Source: Agromyces subbeticus DSM 16689
GTDB taxonomy: Bacteria > Actinomycetota > Actinomycetes > Actinomycetales > Microbacteriaceae
DNA length: 64,000 nt
Assembly (NCBI RefSeq): GCF_000421565.1
Contig: NZ_ATXG01000001.1
Coordinates: 310,001-374,000, forward strand
Direction of reading: 5' to 3'
Part shown: positions 18,979 through 27,540 of the stretch, piece after piece
Layout: each line of letters starts with the position of its first letter
Numbering within the stretch: the stretch's first letter is position 1
Position numbers and translations under genes: made by a program
The notes under the pieces: generated by a model
Databases searched by the model: none
Seen by the model: the letters and a program-made list of their open reading frames with translations, nothing else
Told to the model about the DNA's origin: nothing

Positions 18979-20442
18979 ATGAAGATCCTCCTCGTCCCAC
19001 TCGATGAGCGCCCCGTTTCGATCGAGCTGCCCGGGCTCATCGCCGCGATCGCCGGCGCACAGGTCGTCGCGCCGCCGGCAGCGTGCCGGCCAGTCATCCG
19101 CGCGGCCGGCGACGTCGACGCGATTCCGGCCTGGTTGCAGTCAGCATCCGCCGACGCCGACGGCGTGGTGGCGTCGCTCGAGGGTCTCGGCTTCGGCGGG
19201 CTGATTCCCTCGCGGATCGGCGCAGAGCCCGTGGAGCAGGTGCTCGACCGGTGGGCGGTGCTGCGAACCATCGACCTGCCGGTGCACGCGTCCGTCGTGG
19301 TGCCGCGCACTCCTGATTCCGACGACGCATTCGAGGAGCCCGAATACTGGGCGGATTGGGGTTCGCGGCTGCACGTGCTGTCCAGCGACCTCGGCTCGAC
19401 GGACACCGTCGTGATCGCCACGACGGACGTGCCCGAGCCGGTGCGCGCCGACTGGCTCTCACGTCGGCTCCGCCAGCACACGCTCGGCCTCGCGGCGCTC
19501 GGCCTGGTCGGCGACGGCGTCATCGCACGGCTCATCGCAGGTGTCGATGACGCGGTGGCCGGGTCGCTCTCCGCAGCGGCGCAACGCGACCTGGCTGCCT
19601 GGTCGTCGAGGCTCGGGCTCGACGACCGGGTCGTCGTCGGGCCGGGCGCGGATGAGACGGCCGCCGTACTCACGGCCCGGCTCATCGTCGACCGTGCCGG
19701 CGTGACGCCCCGAGTGGTCATCCGGTGCGCCGACGACGACGGCCTCGCCCGGGTCGCGCCGTACGAGACGGGATCGGTGCTCGACACGGCGCGGGGGCAG
19801 CTGCGCGCCGCCGGGGCGACGACCGTCGACGACGGCGAGGCCGAAGCGACGCTCGTGGTGCACGCACCTCAGGGCGACGGCGACTGGGCGGTCGCCCCGC
19901 CGGCGTCCACCGACGCCGACGCGGCCGCGCGCACAGTCGCCCTCGTTCGACGGGAACTCGAAGCCGGGCGGGCCGTCGCCGTCGCCGACGTCGCGCAACC
20001 GAACGGCGCAGACCCGGAGCTCGTGCGGGCACTGCTCGAGACAGGGCTCTTCGGCCGGCTCGATGGCTTCGCCGCATGGAACACCGCGGGCAACACGATC
20101 GGCACCGTCGCCGCCCACCTCGCGGTCGCCCTCGCAGCTCGCGCCACGGGCACATACGACCAGCGCGCCGCGGCGCGCCACTTGCGCCTCCGGCTCATCG
20201 AGGATGCAGCGTACATGAGCGGGGCACGTGCTCGCTTCCGTCGTGAACGCGGATCCCGTCCAGACCGGCACGACCGCATCGACGACGTGTCCGCGGCATC
20301 CGCTCGACTCGCTGAACTGCTGAACGAAGCGCTCGATGATCTCGGCGCATCCCAGGTGGCGGCGATCACCCCAGACCAGATCGGGTTTCCCTGGGCCCGG
20401 TCGTTCGAGATCCGGGTCCACCCGGGGGCCGGCGAGCGATGA
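18979..20442 (+). CDS. DUF4127 family protein
   Basis: A 487-residue protein without signal peptide or membrane helix, so cytosolic. The N terminus MKILLVPLDERPV is the family hallmark. A GLGFGGLIPSR segment at about residue 70, a RHLRLRLIEDAAYMSGAR segment near residue 405 and a C-terminal FPWARSFEIRVHPG motif are also visible. The family has no established biochemical function that I know. It is locked in the operon: 28 bases after the regulator gene, and its stop overlaps the FAD oxidoreductase start (ATGA). Context suggests a role in handling an imported amino-sugar glycan, perhaps as a lyase or hydrolase. That role is inference only. Confidence 0.82.
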   Translation: MKILLVPLDERPVSIELPGLIAAIAGAQVVAPPAACRPVIRAAGDVDAIPAWLQSASADADGVVASLEGLGFGGLIPSRIGAEPVEQVLDRWAVLRTIDLPVHASVVVPRTPDSDDAFEEPEYWADWGSRLHVLSSDLGSTDTVVIATTDVPEPVRADWLSRRLRQHTLGLAALGLVGDGVIARLIAGVDDAVAGSLSAAAQRDLAAWSSRLGLDDRVVVGPGADETAAVLTARLIVDRAGVTPRVVIRCADDDGLARVAPYETGSVLDTARGQLRAAGATTVDDGEAEATLVVHAPQGDGDWAVAPPASTDADAAARTVALVRRELEAGRAVAVADVAQPNGADPELVRALLETGLFGRLDGFAAWNTAGNTIGTVAAHLAVALAARATGTYDQRAAARHLRLRLIEDAAYMSGARARFRRERGSRPDRHDRIDDVSAASARLAELLNEALDDLGASQVAAITPDQIGFPWARSFEIRVHPGAGER

Positions 20443-22283
20443 GCGAGCGGATGCTGCGCACAGACGTGGTCGTCGCGGGTCTCGGATTGGGCGCGATCGC
20501 GGCGGCACTGGCCATCGCCGATCACGGGTTGAAGGTCGTGATGGCCGGTCCTGAGTCGCGGATCGGCGGGCAGGTCACGACCCAGCTCACCAGTCCGCTC
20601 GATGAGCATCCGCTCATCGAGACCACCGGATGCACGACCCGCTACCGTGCCTTCCGCGATGCGTTGCGCGCAGAGTACGGGGACATCGGGAACCCCGGCG
20701 GCGGCTGGGTCAGCCGACTGTGCTTCGAACCGCTCGTCGGCGAGCGGGTGTTGCGCGCGATGCTCACGACGCACGAGAGCGCAGGCACCATCACGGTCAT
20801 CACGGGCGCAATCCCGAACGGGGTCGACCGTGTCGGCGATCGGCTCTCGGCGGTTCGATTCACGACGGCCGCCGATGAACTGGTGGTCAGTGGAGACGTG
20901 ATCATCGACGCCACCGAGACCGGCGAACTGTTGCCCCTCGCCGGTGCGGAGTGGGCCATCGGCTCCGAGGGTCGCGACGCGTTCGGCGAACCGCATGCAC
21001 TCCCCGGTGGCCCCGATCCTCGTGCCGAGCAGTCGTGCACGATCGTCGCCGCACTGATTCGAGATGCCGTCGCGGGTGACGTGGGCCCCGCGCCTGCCCG
21101 ATACGAGGAGCTCAGAGACGCGCAGCCCTTCAGCCTCACGCTGTCGAACGACGAAGGCTCGACGCACGACTACGCGATGTTCGACGACGCCGTGCCGCCG
21201 GGCTCGTTCTGGTCGTATCGCCGTGTGCGCGATCCGCGCCTGATCGGCGGCGCCGACACTGCGATCATCAACTGGCACGGCAACGACTACTACGGCTCGG
21301 GCCTGACCGCCGAACCGGTGGAGACGGATGCAGCGGCGCGGGAACTCACGAACGCGTTCGTGCACTGGCTCCGCACCGAGGCGCCGCGCGACGACGGCGG
21401 AACCGGTCACCCCGAGCTTCGGCTCGCCCCCGAGGTGTCCGGCACGCCCGACGGCCTGGCCGAATCGCCGTACGTCCGCGAGTCGCGACGATTGCGCTCG
21501 AGCGCACCGGTCTCGGAGCACGACCTGCTTCCACACCAGGGGGATGCGAGGGCACGGCCGTTCGCCGACACCATCGGCGTTGCCTGGTATCACGCCGACC
21601 TGCACCCTCGGGTCGGCGGGCATCACAGCGTGTACGCCCCCACTGCACCGTTCCAGATTCCGCTGCGGTCGCTCGTCGCCGAAGCCGGTGCTGGCCCGGT
21701 GAACCTCATCGCCGGGGCGAAGAACCTCGCTGCCACCCAGATCGCCGCAGCCGCGTATCGCGTGCACCCGGGGGAGTGGGCGATCGGCGAGGCCGCCGGG
21801 GAGCTCGCGGCCCACGCGCTCCGGCATGCCCTCTCACCGGTGGCCGCGGTCGACGATGCGCGCCATCGCACGATGGTCCAGGTCGCTGCGCTCTGCGCCG
21901 GCGCCCCGATCGTCTGGACGACCGACCTTCCTGCCGAACACCGCGGCTTCGTCGCAGGGTCGCTCCTGGTGGCATACGGCGCCCTCGACGACGACCGACG
22001 GGCATCGCTCGAACTCCTGCCGGACGAGCTACTCGACGAGGCGGCCGAAGCGCCGCTCTGCGCCGCCGCCGCCGCCCTGGCCGACGCCGTCGGGGTGATC
22101 GCACCGCAGGTGCCTGCCGCGCCCGGGTCGACGTGGGCTGATCGCGCGGTCGCCCTCGCCGCACCCATCCTCGCGGCGCTCGACGCCGAGAGCTCCCGAA
22201 GTCGCCCCCGTCACCGGGCCGACGAGGCCTTCATCGCCGCTCCCGCCATCATCACCAGCCCCACTGCCGTCGACATCGAATGA
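20439..22283 (+). CDS. FAD-dependent oxidoreductase (FAD_oxidored, PF12831-type)
   Basis: A 614-residue flavoprotein. The dinucleotide-binding motif is at the N terminus (VVVAGLGLGAIAAALAIADHG), followed by a strand ending VVMAGPESRIGGQ, the pattern of the FAD_oxidored family. A second FAD contact region (IDATETGELLPLAGAEW) lies at about residue 155-170. Residues 470-600 form a helical C-terminal part. There is no signal peptide. Family members oxidise diverse small molecules and, in sugar loci, could oxidise a ring hydroxyl, so the acceptor is unknown. The gene overlaps DUF4127 upstream and NanE downstream by ATGA, so all three are made together. Confidence 0.82.
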   Translation: MSERMLRTDVVVAGLGLGAIAAALAIADHGLKVVMAGPESRIGGQVTTQLTSPLDEHPLIETTGCTTRYRAFRDALRAEYGDIGNPGGGWVSRLCFEPLVGERVLRAMLTTHESAGTITVITGAIPNGVDRVGDRLSAVRFTTAADELVVSGDVIIDATETGELLPLAGAEWAIGSEGRDAFGEPHALPGGPDPRAEQSCTIVAALIRDAVAGDVGPAPARYEELRDAQPFSLTLSNDEGSTHDYAMFDDAVPPGSFWSYRRVRDPRLIGGADTAIINWHGNDYYGSGLTAEPVETDAAARELTNAFVHWLRTEAPRDDGGTGHPELRLAPEVSGTPDGLAESPYVRESRRLRSSAPVSEHDLLPHQGDARARPFADTIGVAWYHADLHPRVGGHHSVYAPTAPFQIPLRSLVAEAGAGPVNLIAGAKNLAATQIAAAAYRVHPGEWAIGEAAGELAAHALRHALSPVAAVDDARHRTMVQVAALCAGAPIVWTTDLPAEHRGFVAGSLLVAYGALDDDRRASLELLPDELLDEAAEAPLCAAAAALADAVGVIAPQVPAAPGSTWADRAVALAAPILAALDAESSRSRPRHRADEAFIAAPAIITSPTAVDIE

Positions 22284-23017
22284 GGACCATGCCCCACATC
22301 TCCACCCTGCTCAACGGATTGCGCGGGCGACTCGTCGTGTCGTGCCAGGCGCAACCGGGTGAGCCGCTGCACGGTCCAGAGCACATGACCGCCATGGCAC
22401 TCTCGGCGCTCGCCGGCGGCGCAGCAGGCATCCGGTCCGAGTCGCCCGCTGACATCCGCGCGATTCGCGCCGCCACCGATGTTCCGCTCATCGGATTGTG
22501 GAAGCAGGGCCGCGACGGCGTGTACATCACCCCGACGCTCGACGCGGCACTCGAGGTCGCCGCTGCCGGCGCAGACCTCGTGGCGCTCGACGCCACGGCA
22601 CGGCCCAGGCCCGACGGCCGGTCCCTCGTCGAGACGATCGAGGCGCTCTCGGAGCGCGGCATCCCGGTGATGGCCGATGTCGCGACGCTCTCCGAGGGGG
22701 TCGCGGCGGCGTCCGCCGGTGCAACCGTCGTGAGCACCACGCTCGCCGGTTACACCGCTGAGACGCGCGGCGCGCACGCCCCCGATCTCGCGCTCATCGC
22801 GGACCTCGCCCGCGAGATCGCGGTACCGGTCTTCGCCGAGGGACGCATCTCGACGCCGTCGCAGCTTGCCGCCGCGTTCGACGCCGGCGCCTGGAGCGTT
22901 GTCGTGGGTGGCGCGATCACCCGGCCGGCGATCATCACGGCGTCGTTCGTCGCCGCTCTTCCGGCGAACGACGATTCGCGCATCGCGAGCTCAGCTGCGG
23001 CGGTGACCCGTGGCTGA
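22280..23017 (+). CDS. nanE: N-acetylmannosamine-6-phosphate 2-epimerase
   Basis: A 245-residue TIM-barrel enzyme that converts ManNAc-6-phosphate to GlcNAc-6-phosphate. Recognisable NanE segments in order are GRLVVSCQAQPGEPLHGPE, GIRSESPADIRAIRAATDVPLIGLWK (the catalytic Lys of this family lies at the end of this strand), VYITPTLD, DLVALDATARPRPDG and STTLAGYTAET. The phosphate-binding end is FAEGRISTPSQ and VVGGAITRP. No sialic acid lyase, sialidase or sialic acid transporter is nearby, so the ManNAc-6-P probably comes from direct phosphorylation of ManNAc by the kinase at the end of the operon. It overlaps the flanking genes at both ends. Confidence 0.92.
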   Translation: MRTMPHISTLLNGLRGRLVVSCQAQPGEPLHGPEHMTAMALSALAGGAAGIRSESPADIRAIRAATDVPLIGLWKQGRDGVYITPTLDAALEVAAAGADLVALDATARPRPDGRSLVETIEALSERGIPVMADVATLSEGVAAASAGATVVSTTLAGYTAETRGAHAPDLALIADLAREIAVPVFAEGRISTPSQLAAAFDAGAWSVVVGGAITRPAIITASFVAALPANDDSRIASSAAAVTRG

Positions 23018-25697
23018 GCGCGCGATCTGTCACATCGTCACGCACGTGCACTGGGATCGTGAGTGGTACCGCCCGTTCGAGGCCTACCGCACCCGGCTGG
23101 TCGAGCTCGTCGAGCAGGTCTGCCGCCAGCTCGACGCCGGCGCCATCACGACGTTCCACCTCGATGGACAGACGATCACGCTTCGCGACGTCGGCGAGCT
23201 GCGGCCCGACCTGGTCGACGAAGTACGACGGCACGTGCGGGCCGGTCGCCTCACGATCGGTCCGTGGCACGTGCTGGCCGACAACCAGCTCGTGTCAGGT
23301 GAGAATCTCGTTCGCAACCTGCTCGCCGCGCGACGGCACAGTGGGGCGGTCGGTGCCATGACGAGCATCGGATACTCGCCCGACGCGTTCGGGCATCCCG
23401 CCGATCTGCCGCGAATCCTCACCGGGTTCGGCCTCGAAACCGCGCTCGTCTGGCGTGGGGCCCCCGCCGGCGTGGCGGAATTCCGTTGGCGTTCGCCCGA
23501 CGGCAGCGAGGTGTACGCAGTCAATCAGGCGTACTACGAAGTCGACGTGCTCTGGAGTGATGAGGGCCGGGCCGAGCGGCTCGACGCCTTCCTCGAGCGG
23601 GAGCACGGCCGCCGGGAGGGCGGACCTTGGTTGCTCATGAACGGTGCCGACCATGTGGCACCCCGCGATACGACTCGCCTAGTCGACGGGTTGGCTGTCG
23701 ATCGAGCCGAGCTCGAACAGTCCACGCTCGACGCATTCTTCCGCGATCTCAGGGCCGCGCATCCCGAGCCCGAGGCGATCGGCGGCGAGTTGCGCCACCT
23801 CGGCGGCCCAGGCACCTTTCTCCTTTCCGGCACTCTGTCGACGCGGGTGTACCTGAAACAGCAGAATGCTGCAGCCGAAGCGATGCTCGAGCGAGTCGTC
23901 GAGCCCCTGCTCGCCGGCGAGTTGCTCTCGCTCCCATCGGGCGGATCGCCGGACTCGATCGATGTACGCACCGACGCGACTCCGATCGACGGCTCGACAG
24001 TCGGTCATCTGCAACACGCGTGGGAGCTCGTGCTCGAGAACGCTCCGCACGACTCGATCTGCGGATGCAGCGTCGACGAGGTGCACCGCGAGAACGAGGT
24101 GCGATCGGAGCGGGTCATGGAGCTCGGCGACCAACTCGTTCGCCGCGCCCTTTTGCGTCGAGGCTTCGACCCGCGTGTCCACGGCGCTCCGGCCACGGAG
24201 TCCACGCGAGTCGTCGTGCACGTGCCGCTCGCCGACTCGGGCCGGCGTTCGCAGGTGACGGTGGACGTCACGATCGCACCCGACCGGGTCGTCACCGGAC
24301 TGAGTGCGCCTGGCGGCGCGGACGTGCCCGTCGAGGTCGAGGACCTGGGCACGGGAATGTCGTTCGAAGCCGATCTCGACCTGCTGCCCGACTCGGTGCT
24401 CGCGCGACGGCAGCGGCTGCGCTTCGCCGCCGTCGATGTCGAGCCGGGTGGATTCGGCGTCTTCACCGTGCGACTCGGAGAAGCGGAACCGTCGGCTCGG
24501 CAGACGCAGCGGATGCCGCGAGAGATGGACATCGAACTGTCGGAGCGATTCCGCCTGCGGGTCGCCCCGGATGCGAGCTTCTCGATCTTCGACCGCACGA
24601 GCGGCGTGAAGCACGACGGGCTCGCGCGCCTCGTCGACGGCGGCGATCGAGGTGACACCTACACGTACGACCCGCCCTCGGCAGATGCCCTGGTGCACGC
24701 GTCGGCCGACGCCGAGGTCGAGGTCGAGCGCACACCGGTTCGCACGATCGTGCGCTGGCGCGCGACCCTCGATCTGCCCGTCGCGCTCGATGAGACGCGT
24801 GATGCGCGTGCTCCCGAGACGACTTCGACGACCGTCGCGGTCGAGGTCGTGCATCGCACGGGCGACGACGAGTTGAACTGGACCGCGTCGTTCGTCAACA
24901 CCGCGCGCGACCACCGCGTGCGGGCGCACTTCCCGATCGCGACGTCGTCCGAGTTGTGGCGCAGTGGACAGCACTACTCGAGCCTCGACCGTCGCTTCGG
25001 CCCCGAGCTCGGGAAGCTCCCGACCGCACCGAACCGCGAGGCCGAGATCGGCACCCATCCGGCTCACGGCTACGCGATGGCGGGCGCGGGCGAGCACACG
25101 CTCGCGCTGCTGCTCGACCACGTCTCAGAGGTGCAGGGGATCGTGGCGACATCCGCTCGGCCGAACGAACTCGCCGTGACCTTGCTGCGCAGCACAGGAT
25201 GGCTCTCGCGCTTCGATCTCCGCACCCGCACGACCGGGGCCGGGCCGATGCTCGAGACGCCCGAAGCGCAAGTGCTTCGGCCGGTACGGGCCCGCATCGG
25301 GCTGAAGTTCGGCCCCGCAGCATCCGACGCATTCGCACTCGCGGATGCCGCCGATGCGCGACGTTCCGGAATCGTTGCGATGCAGTTGCGGGAGGGCACG
25401 ACCGTGCCGCTGTCGTCGCTCGGGTCCGCCGTCTCGGTAACCGGCGCCGTCGTCAGCGCACTCAAGCCGGCCGACGATGGCCGCGGTGCTGTGCTCCGTC
25501 TCTCGAACCCATCGCCGAATGCACGATCGGCGACGGTCCGTGTCGCGGGCGGCGTCGAGGTGTCAGTCGTGCGGCTCGATGAGACGCCTGCCGTCGATAC
25601 CCTCGCCGGCCGAACGTTCGACGGGGATCGGACGATCTTCGAAGTGCCGCTCGCCGCCCAATCGACGGCGAGTCTGCGACTCGTGGCGTCGGCGTGA
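23010..25697 (+). CDS. GH38 alpha-mannosidase
   Basis: An 895-residue cytosolic zinc glycosidase. The GH38 metal and catalytic residues are all visible: HVHWDREWY near the N terminus (H14 and D16 zinc ligands), the nucleophile D125 in GYSPDAFGHPADLP, and the third zinc ligand region H347-D348 in APHDSICGC. Middle helical and C-terminal beta domains follow. The length and HWDREWY sequence fit bacterial alpha-mannosidases of the MngB branch. The start is a GTG that overlaps the end of nanE by eight bases, and the stop overlaps the kinase start (GTGA). In this context it may cleave a mannosyl or N-acetylmannosaminyl linkage in an imported oligosaccharide. Confidence 0.9.
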   Translation: MAERAICHIVTHVHWDREWYRPFEAYRTRLVELVEQVCRQLDAGAITTFHLDGQTITLRDVGELRPDLVDEVRRHVRAGRLTIGPWHVLADNQLVSGENLVRNLLAARRHSGAVGAMTSIGYSPDAFGHPADLPRILTGFGLETALVWRGAPAGVAEFRWRSPDGSEVYAVNQAYYEVDVLWSDEGRAERLDAFLEREHGRREGGPWLLMNGADHVAPRDTTRLVDGLAVDRAELEQSTLDAFFRDLRAAHPEPEAIGGELRHLGGPGTFLLSGTLSTRVYLKQQNAAAEAMLERVVEPLLAGELLSLPSGGSPDSIDVRTDATPIDGSTVGHLQHAWELVLENAPHDSICGCSVDEVHRENEVRSERVMELGDQLVRRALLRRGFDPRVHGAPATESTRVVVHVPLADSGRRSQVTVDVTIAPDRVVTGLSAPGGADVPVEVEDLGTGMSFEADLDLLPDSVLARRQRLRFAAVDVEPGGFGVFTVRLGEAEPSARQTQRMPREMDIELSERFRLRVAPDASFSIFDRTSGVKHDGLARLVDGGDRGDTYTYDPPSADALVHASADAEVEVERTPVRTIVRWRATLDLPVALDETRDARAPETTSTTVAVEVVHRTGDDELNWTASFVNTARDHRVRAHFPIATSSELWRSGQHYSSLDRRFGPELGKLPTAPNREAEIGTHPAHGYAMAGAGEHTLALLLDHVSEVQGIVATSARPNELAVTLLRSTGWLSRFDLRTRTTGAGPMLETPEAQVLRPVRARIGLKFGPAASDAFALADAADARRSGIVAMQLREGTTVPLSSLGSAVSVTGAVVSALKPADDGRGAVLRLSNPSPNARSATVRVAGGVEVSVVRLDETPAVDTLAGRTFDGDRTIFEVPLAAQSTASLRLVASA

Positions 25698-26620
25698 CAG
25701 CCGGCCCGTCGGGCGGAGCGGTTCGGGTTTCGATCGATGCCGGACAGTCGTCGATCCGCGTCCGCGTCGACGGTGCCGACGGTGGCGAACCGAGCGAACT
25801 CTCGTTCAGCGGCATCCGCGCCGAGCGTTCGGCCGTCGCACAGATCACCGAATTGCTCACCGCACATGACGCGTGGGGAGCGTACTCGGTCGCGGTGGGG
25901 CTGAGCGGGTACGACGACGACCCGGCAGCAGTCGGGGCACTGCTCGACGCAGCTCCGTCGATTCGGCATGCGGCCATCGCCCACGATTCGATCACGGGGT
26001 ACCTCGGGGCGAACGGCGACGCTCACGGGGTCGTCGCCGCGGTCGGCACCGGCGTGGTGGTTCTCGGTGCGGGACCACGCGGCGCAGCGCGGGTCGACGG
26101 CTGGGGGGCGATATTCGGCGACGCCGGCAGCGCTCACTGGATCGGACGGGCCGCGATCGATGCAGTGCTCCGGGCCCGCGATGGACGTGGCCGATCCACG
26201 GCGCTCACCGCCCTCGCCGAGAAGGCGTTCGGCGACCTCGGCACGCTGTACCTCACCGTGCAATCGGATCCGGACCGAGTTTCGCGTGTCGCCGCATTCG
26301 CCCGCGCGGTGACCGCCTGCGCAGAGACCGACGAGATCGCGAACGACATCATCGACCGTGCAGCGGCAGAACTCGCGAACTCGATCGTCGCCGCCTGCCG
26401 CCGCGCCGGCGTGCACGCCGCGCATGCCCGCCTGAGCGGTACCGGTCAGGTGCTCACCGCGCCAGTCGTGGTCACCCGGCTCGCGGAGCACTTGCGAGAA
26501 CGGATGCCCCAGGCGCGGCTCGAGCCACCGCTCGGCCAACCGATCGATGGCGTCGAGCGACTGCATGGCCTGGCCGCTGAACACGTACTGCGAGCTTCGG
26601 TCTTCTCCGCTTCGCGCTGA
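25694..26620 (+). CDS. BadF/BadG-type sugar kinase (N-acetylhexosamine kinase-like)
   Basis: A 308-residue ASKHA-fold kinase. The first phosphate motif is VSIDAGQSSIRVRV. An aspartate in IAHDSITGYLGA is a plausible catalytic base. The second phosphate motif is VAAVGTGVVVLG, followed by WGAIFGDAGSAHWIG. The adenosine region is ARLSGTGQVL. Relatives include N-acetylglucosamine kinases. In most of them the GD(E)GS motif has Glu where this protein has Ala. As the last gene of the operon (GTGA overlap with GH38) it would phosphorylate ManNAc or GlcNAc to feed NanE. The substrate is inferred from context. Confidence 0.82.
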   Translation: MTAGPSGGAVRVSIDAGQSSIRVRVDGADGGEPSELSFSGIRAERSAVAQITELLTAHDAWGAYSVAVGLSGYDDDPAAVGALLDAAPSIRHAAIAHDSITGYLGANGDAHGVVAAVGTGVVVLGAGPRGAARVDGWGAIFGDAGSAHWIGRAAIDAVLRARDGRGRSTALTALAEKAFGDLGTLYLTVQSDPDRVSRVAAFARAVTACAETDEIANDIIDRAAAELANSIVAACRRAGVHAAHARLSGTGQVLTAPVVVTRLAEHLRERMPQARLEPPLGQPIDGVERLHGLAAEHVLRASVFSASR

Positions 26621-26683
26621 CGCGGTGCGGTCGCCCTGGTCGTGCACGATCACAAGGACGTGTTCGCTCAGACGACTCGCCGC

Positions 26684-27346
26684 TCAGGCGCCAGCCTGCG
26701 CGCGCAGCCGAGCCACGATCTCGTCGAGTGTGCGGCTGACGATGCGGGGCATGTCGACGGCATCGGGGTTCAGCAGCCATTGCACCTGCAGGCCGTCCAT
26801 GACGGCGATGAGCGCCGACGCCGAATCGAGCAGCTCCTGCTCGTCGGTGTTGCCGCTGACCTCGCCGAGCACACCCGCGATCTTCACTCGAAGCACGTCG
26901 AGGCGAGTCTGGAAGTACTCGTGCGCCGGATGCCCGTCGGTCACCGACTCGCCGGAGAGCACCGAGTACGCCTGCACGACACCGCGGCGGCGCGTGTTCT
27001 CGTCGACCGTGTCGACGAGGTGCGCGAGGAACGCCGGCCCTTCGGCCTGTGCGCGCGCCGGCACGCCCGCGACCTCTTCGCCGTCGCGGTACTTCAGCAT
27101 CGCGACGAGCAGCCCCTCTTTGCTGCCGAAGTGGTGCAGCACGCCCGCGTGAGTCATGCCCGCTTGCTCGGCGACTTCGACGAGTGCCCCCTTGTTGTAG
27201 CCGCGTGCTCCGAAGACGTTCATCGCGGCCTTCAGCACGGCCTCGCGACGCTCAGTGGTCTTGGCGTGCGGGCGCTGCACACGCTCGGCCGCCGGCCTGC
27301 GCTCGTCCATTGGCTTGGCGCGTGCGGCGTCTCGGATCGTGGCCAC
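26684..27346 (-). CDS. TetR family transcriptional regulator
   Basis: A 220-residue regulator. The N-terminal helix-turn-helix is clear at about residues 28-74: RREAVLKAAMNVFGARGYNKGALVEVAEQAGMTHAGVLHHFGSK in short segments, with the GVLHHFGSKEGL recognition end. The C-terminal ligand domain is unclassified. The start is a GTG at 27346 preceded by GGAAGGA five bases upstream, which is better placed than the first possible start 15 codons earlier. The gene is divergent from the GH3 beta-glucosidase gene. An ACTTAC-N6-GTAAGT palindrome between them is a candidate operator, so it probably represses the beta-glucosidase/Opp-type locus. Confidence 0.88.
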   Translation of the reverse strand: MATIRDAARAKPMDERRPAAERVQRPHAKTTERREAVLKAAMNVFGARGYNKGALVEVAEQAGMTHAGVLHHFGSKEGLLVAMLKYRDGEEVAGVPARAQAEGPAFLAHLVDTVDENTRRRGVVQAYSVLSGESVTDGHPAHEYFQTRLDVLRVKIAGVLGEVSGNTDEQELLDSASALIAVMDGLQVQWLLNPDAVDMPRIVSRTLDEIVARLRAQAGA

Positions 27347-27470
27347 GTGGTTCCTTCCGATGCGGGTGAGCGCCACGCAAATGCGGGGCATCCGCTCGAT
27401 TGCAGCATTCCACGTCGAGACCGCTGACGCCCACCCATCTGGTGTTATCGAAACGTTACCACATCGACTT

Positions 27471-27488
27471 ACTTACAAGTCAGTAAGT
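27471..27488. promoter_or_regulatory. Candidate TetR operator, ACTTAC-N6-GTAAGT
   Basis: ACTTACAAGTCAGTAAGT has perfect 6-bp inverted arms. It lies in the 194-base gap between the divergent TetR and GH3 genes, 53 bases upstream of the GH3 GTG. TetR regulators usually bind such palindromes next to their own gene. Confidence 0.6.
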
Positions 27489-27540
27489 ATGCCACGATTG
27501 CCGAACCCACTCGAAGATGAGACATGAATGGAGCAACGGC

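Noticed and set aside
22280..23017. A sialic acid catabolic operon, suggested by nanE.
   Set aside because: No NanA lyase, sialidase, NagB/NagA or sialic acid transporter is encoded nearby, and the partners GH38, DUF4127 and FAD oxidoreductase are not part of that pathway.
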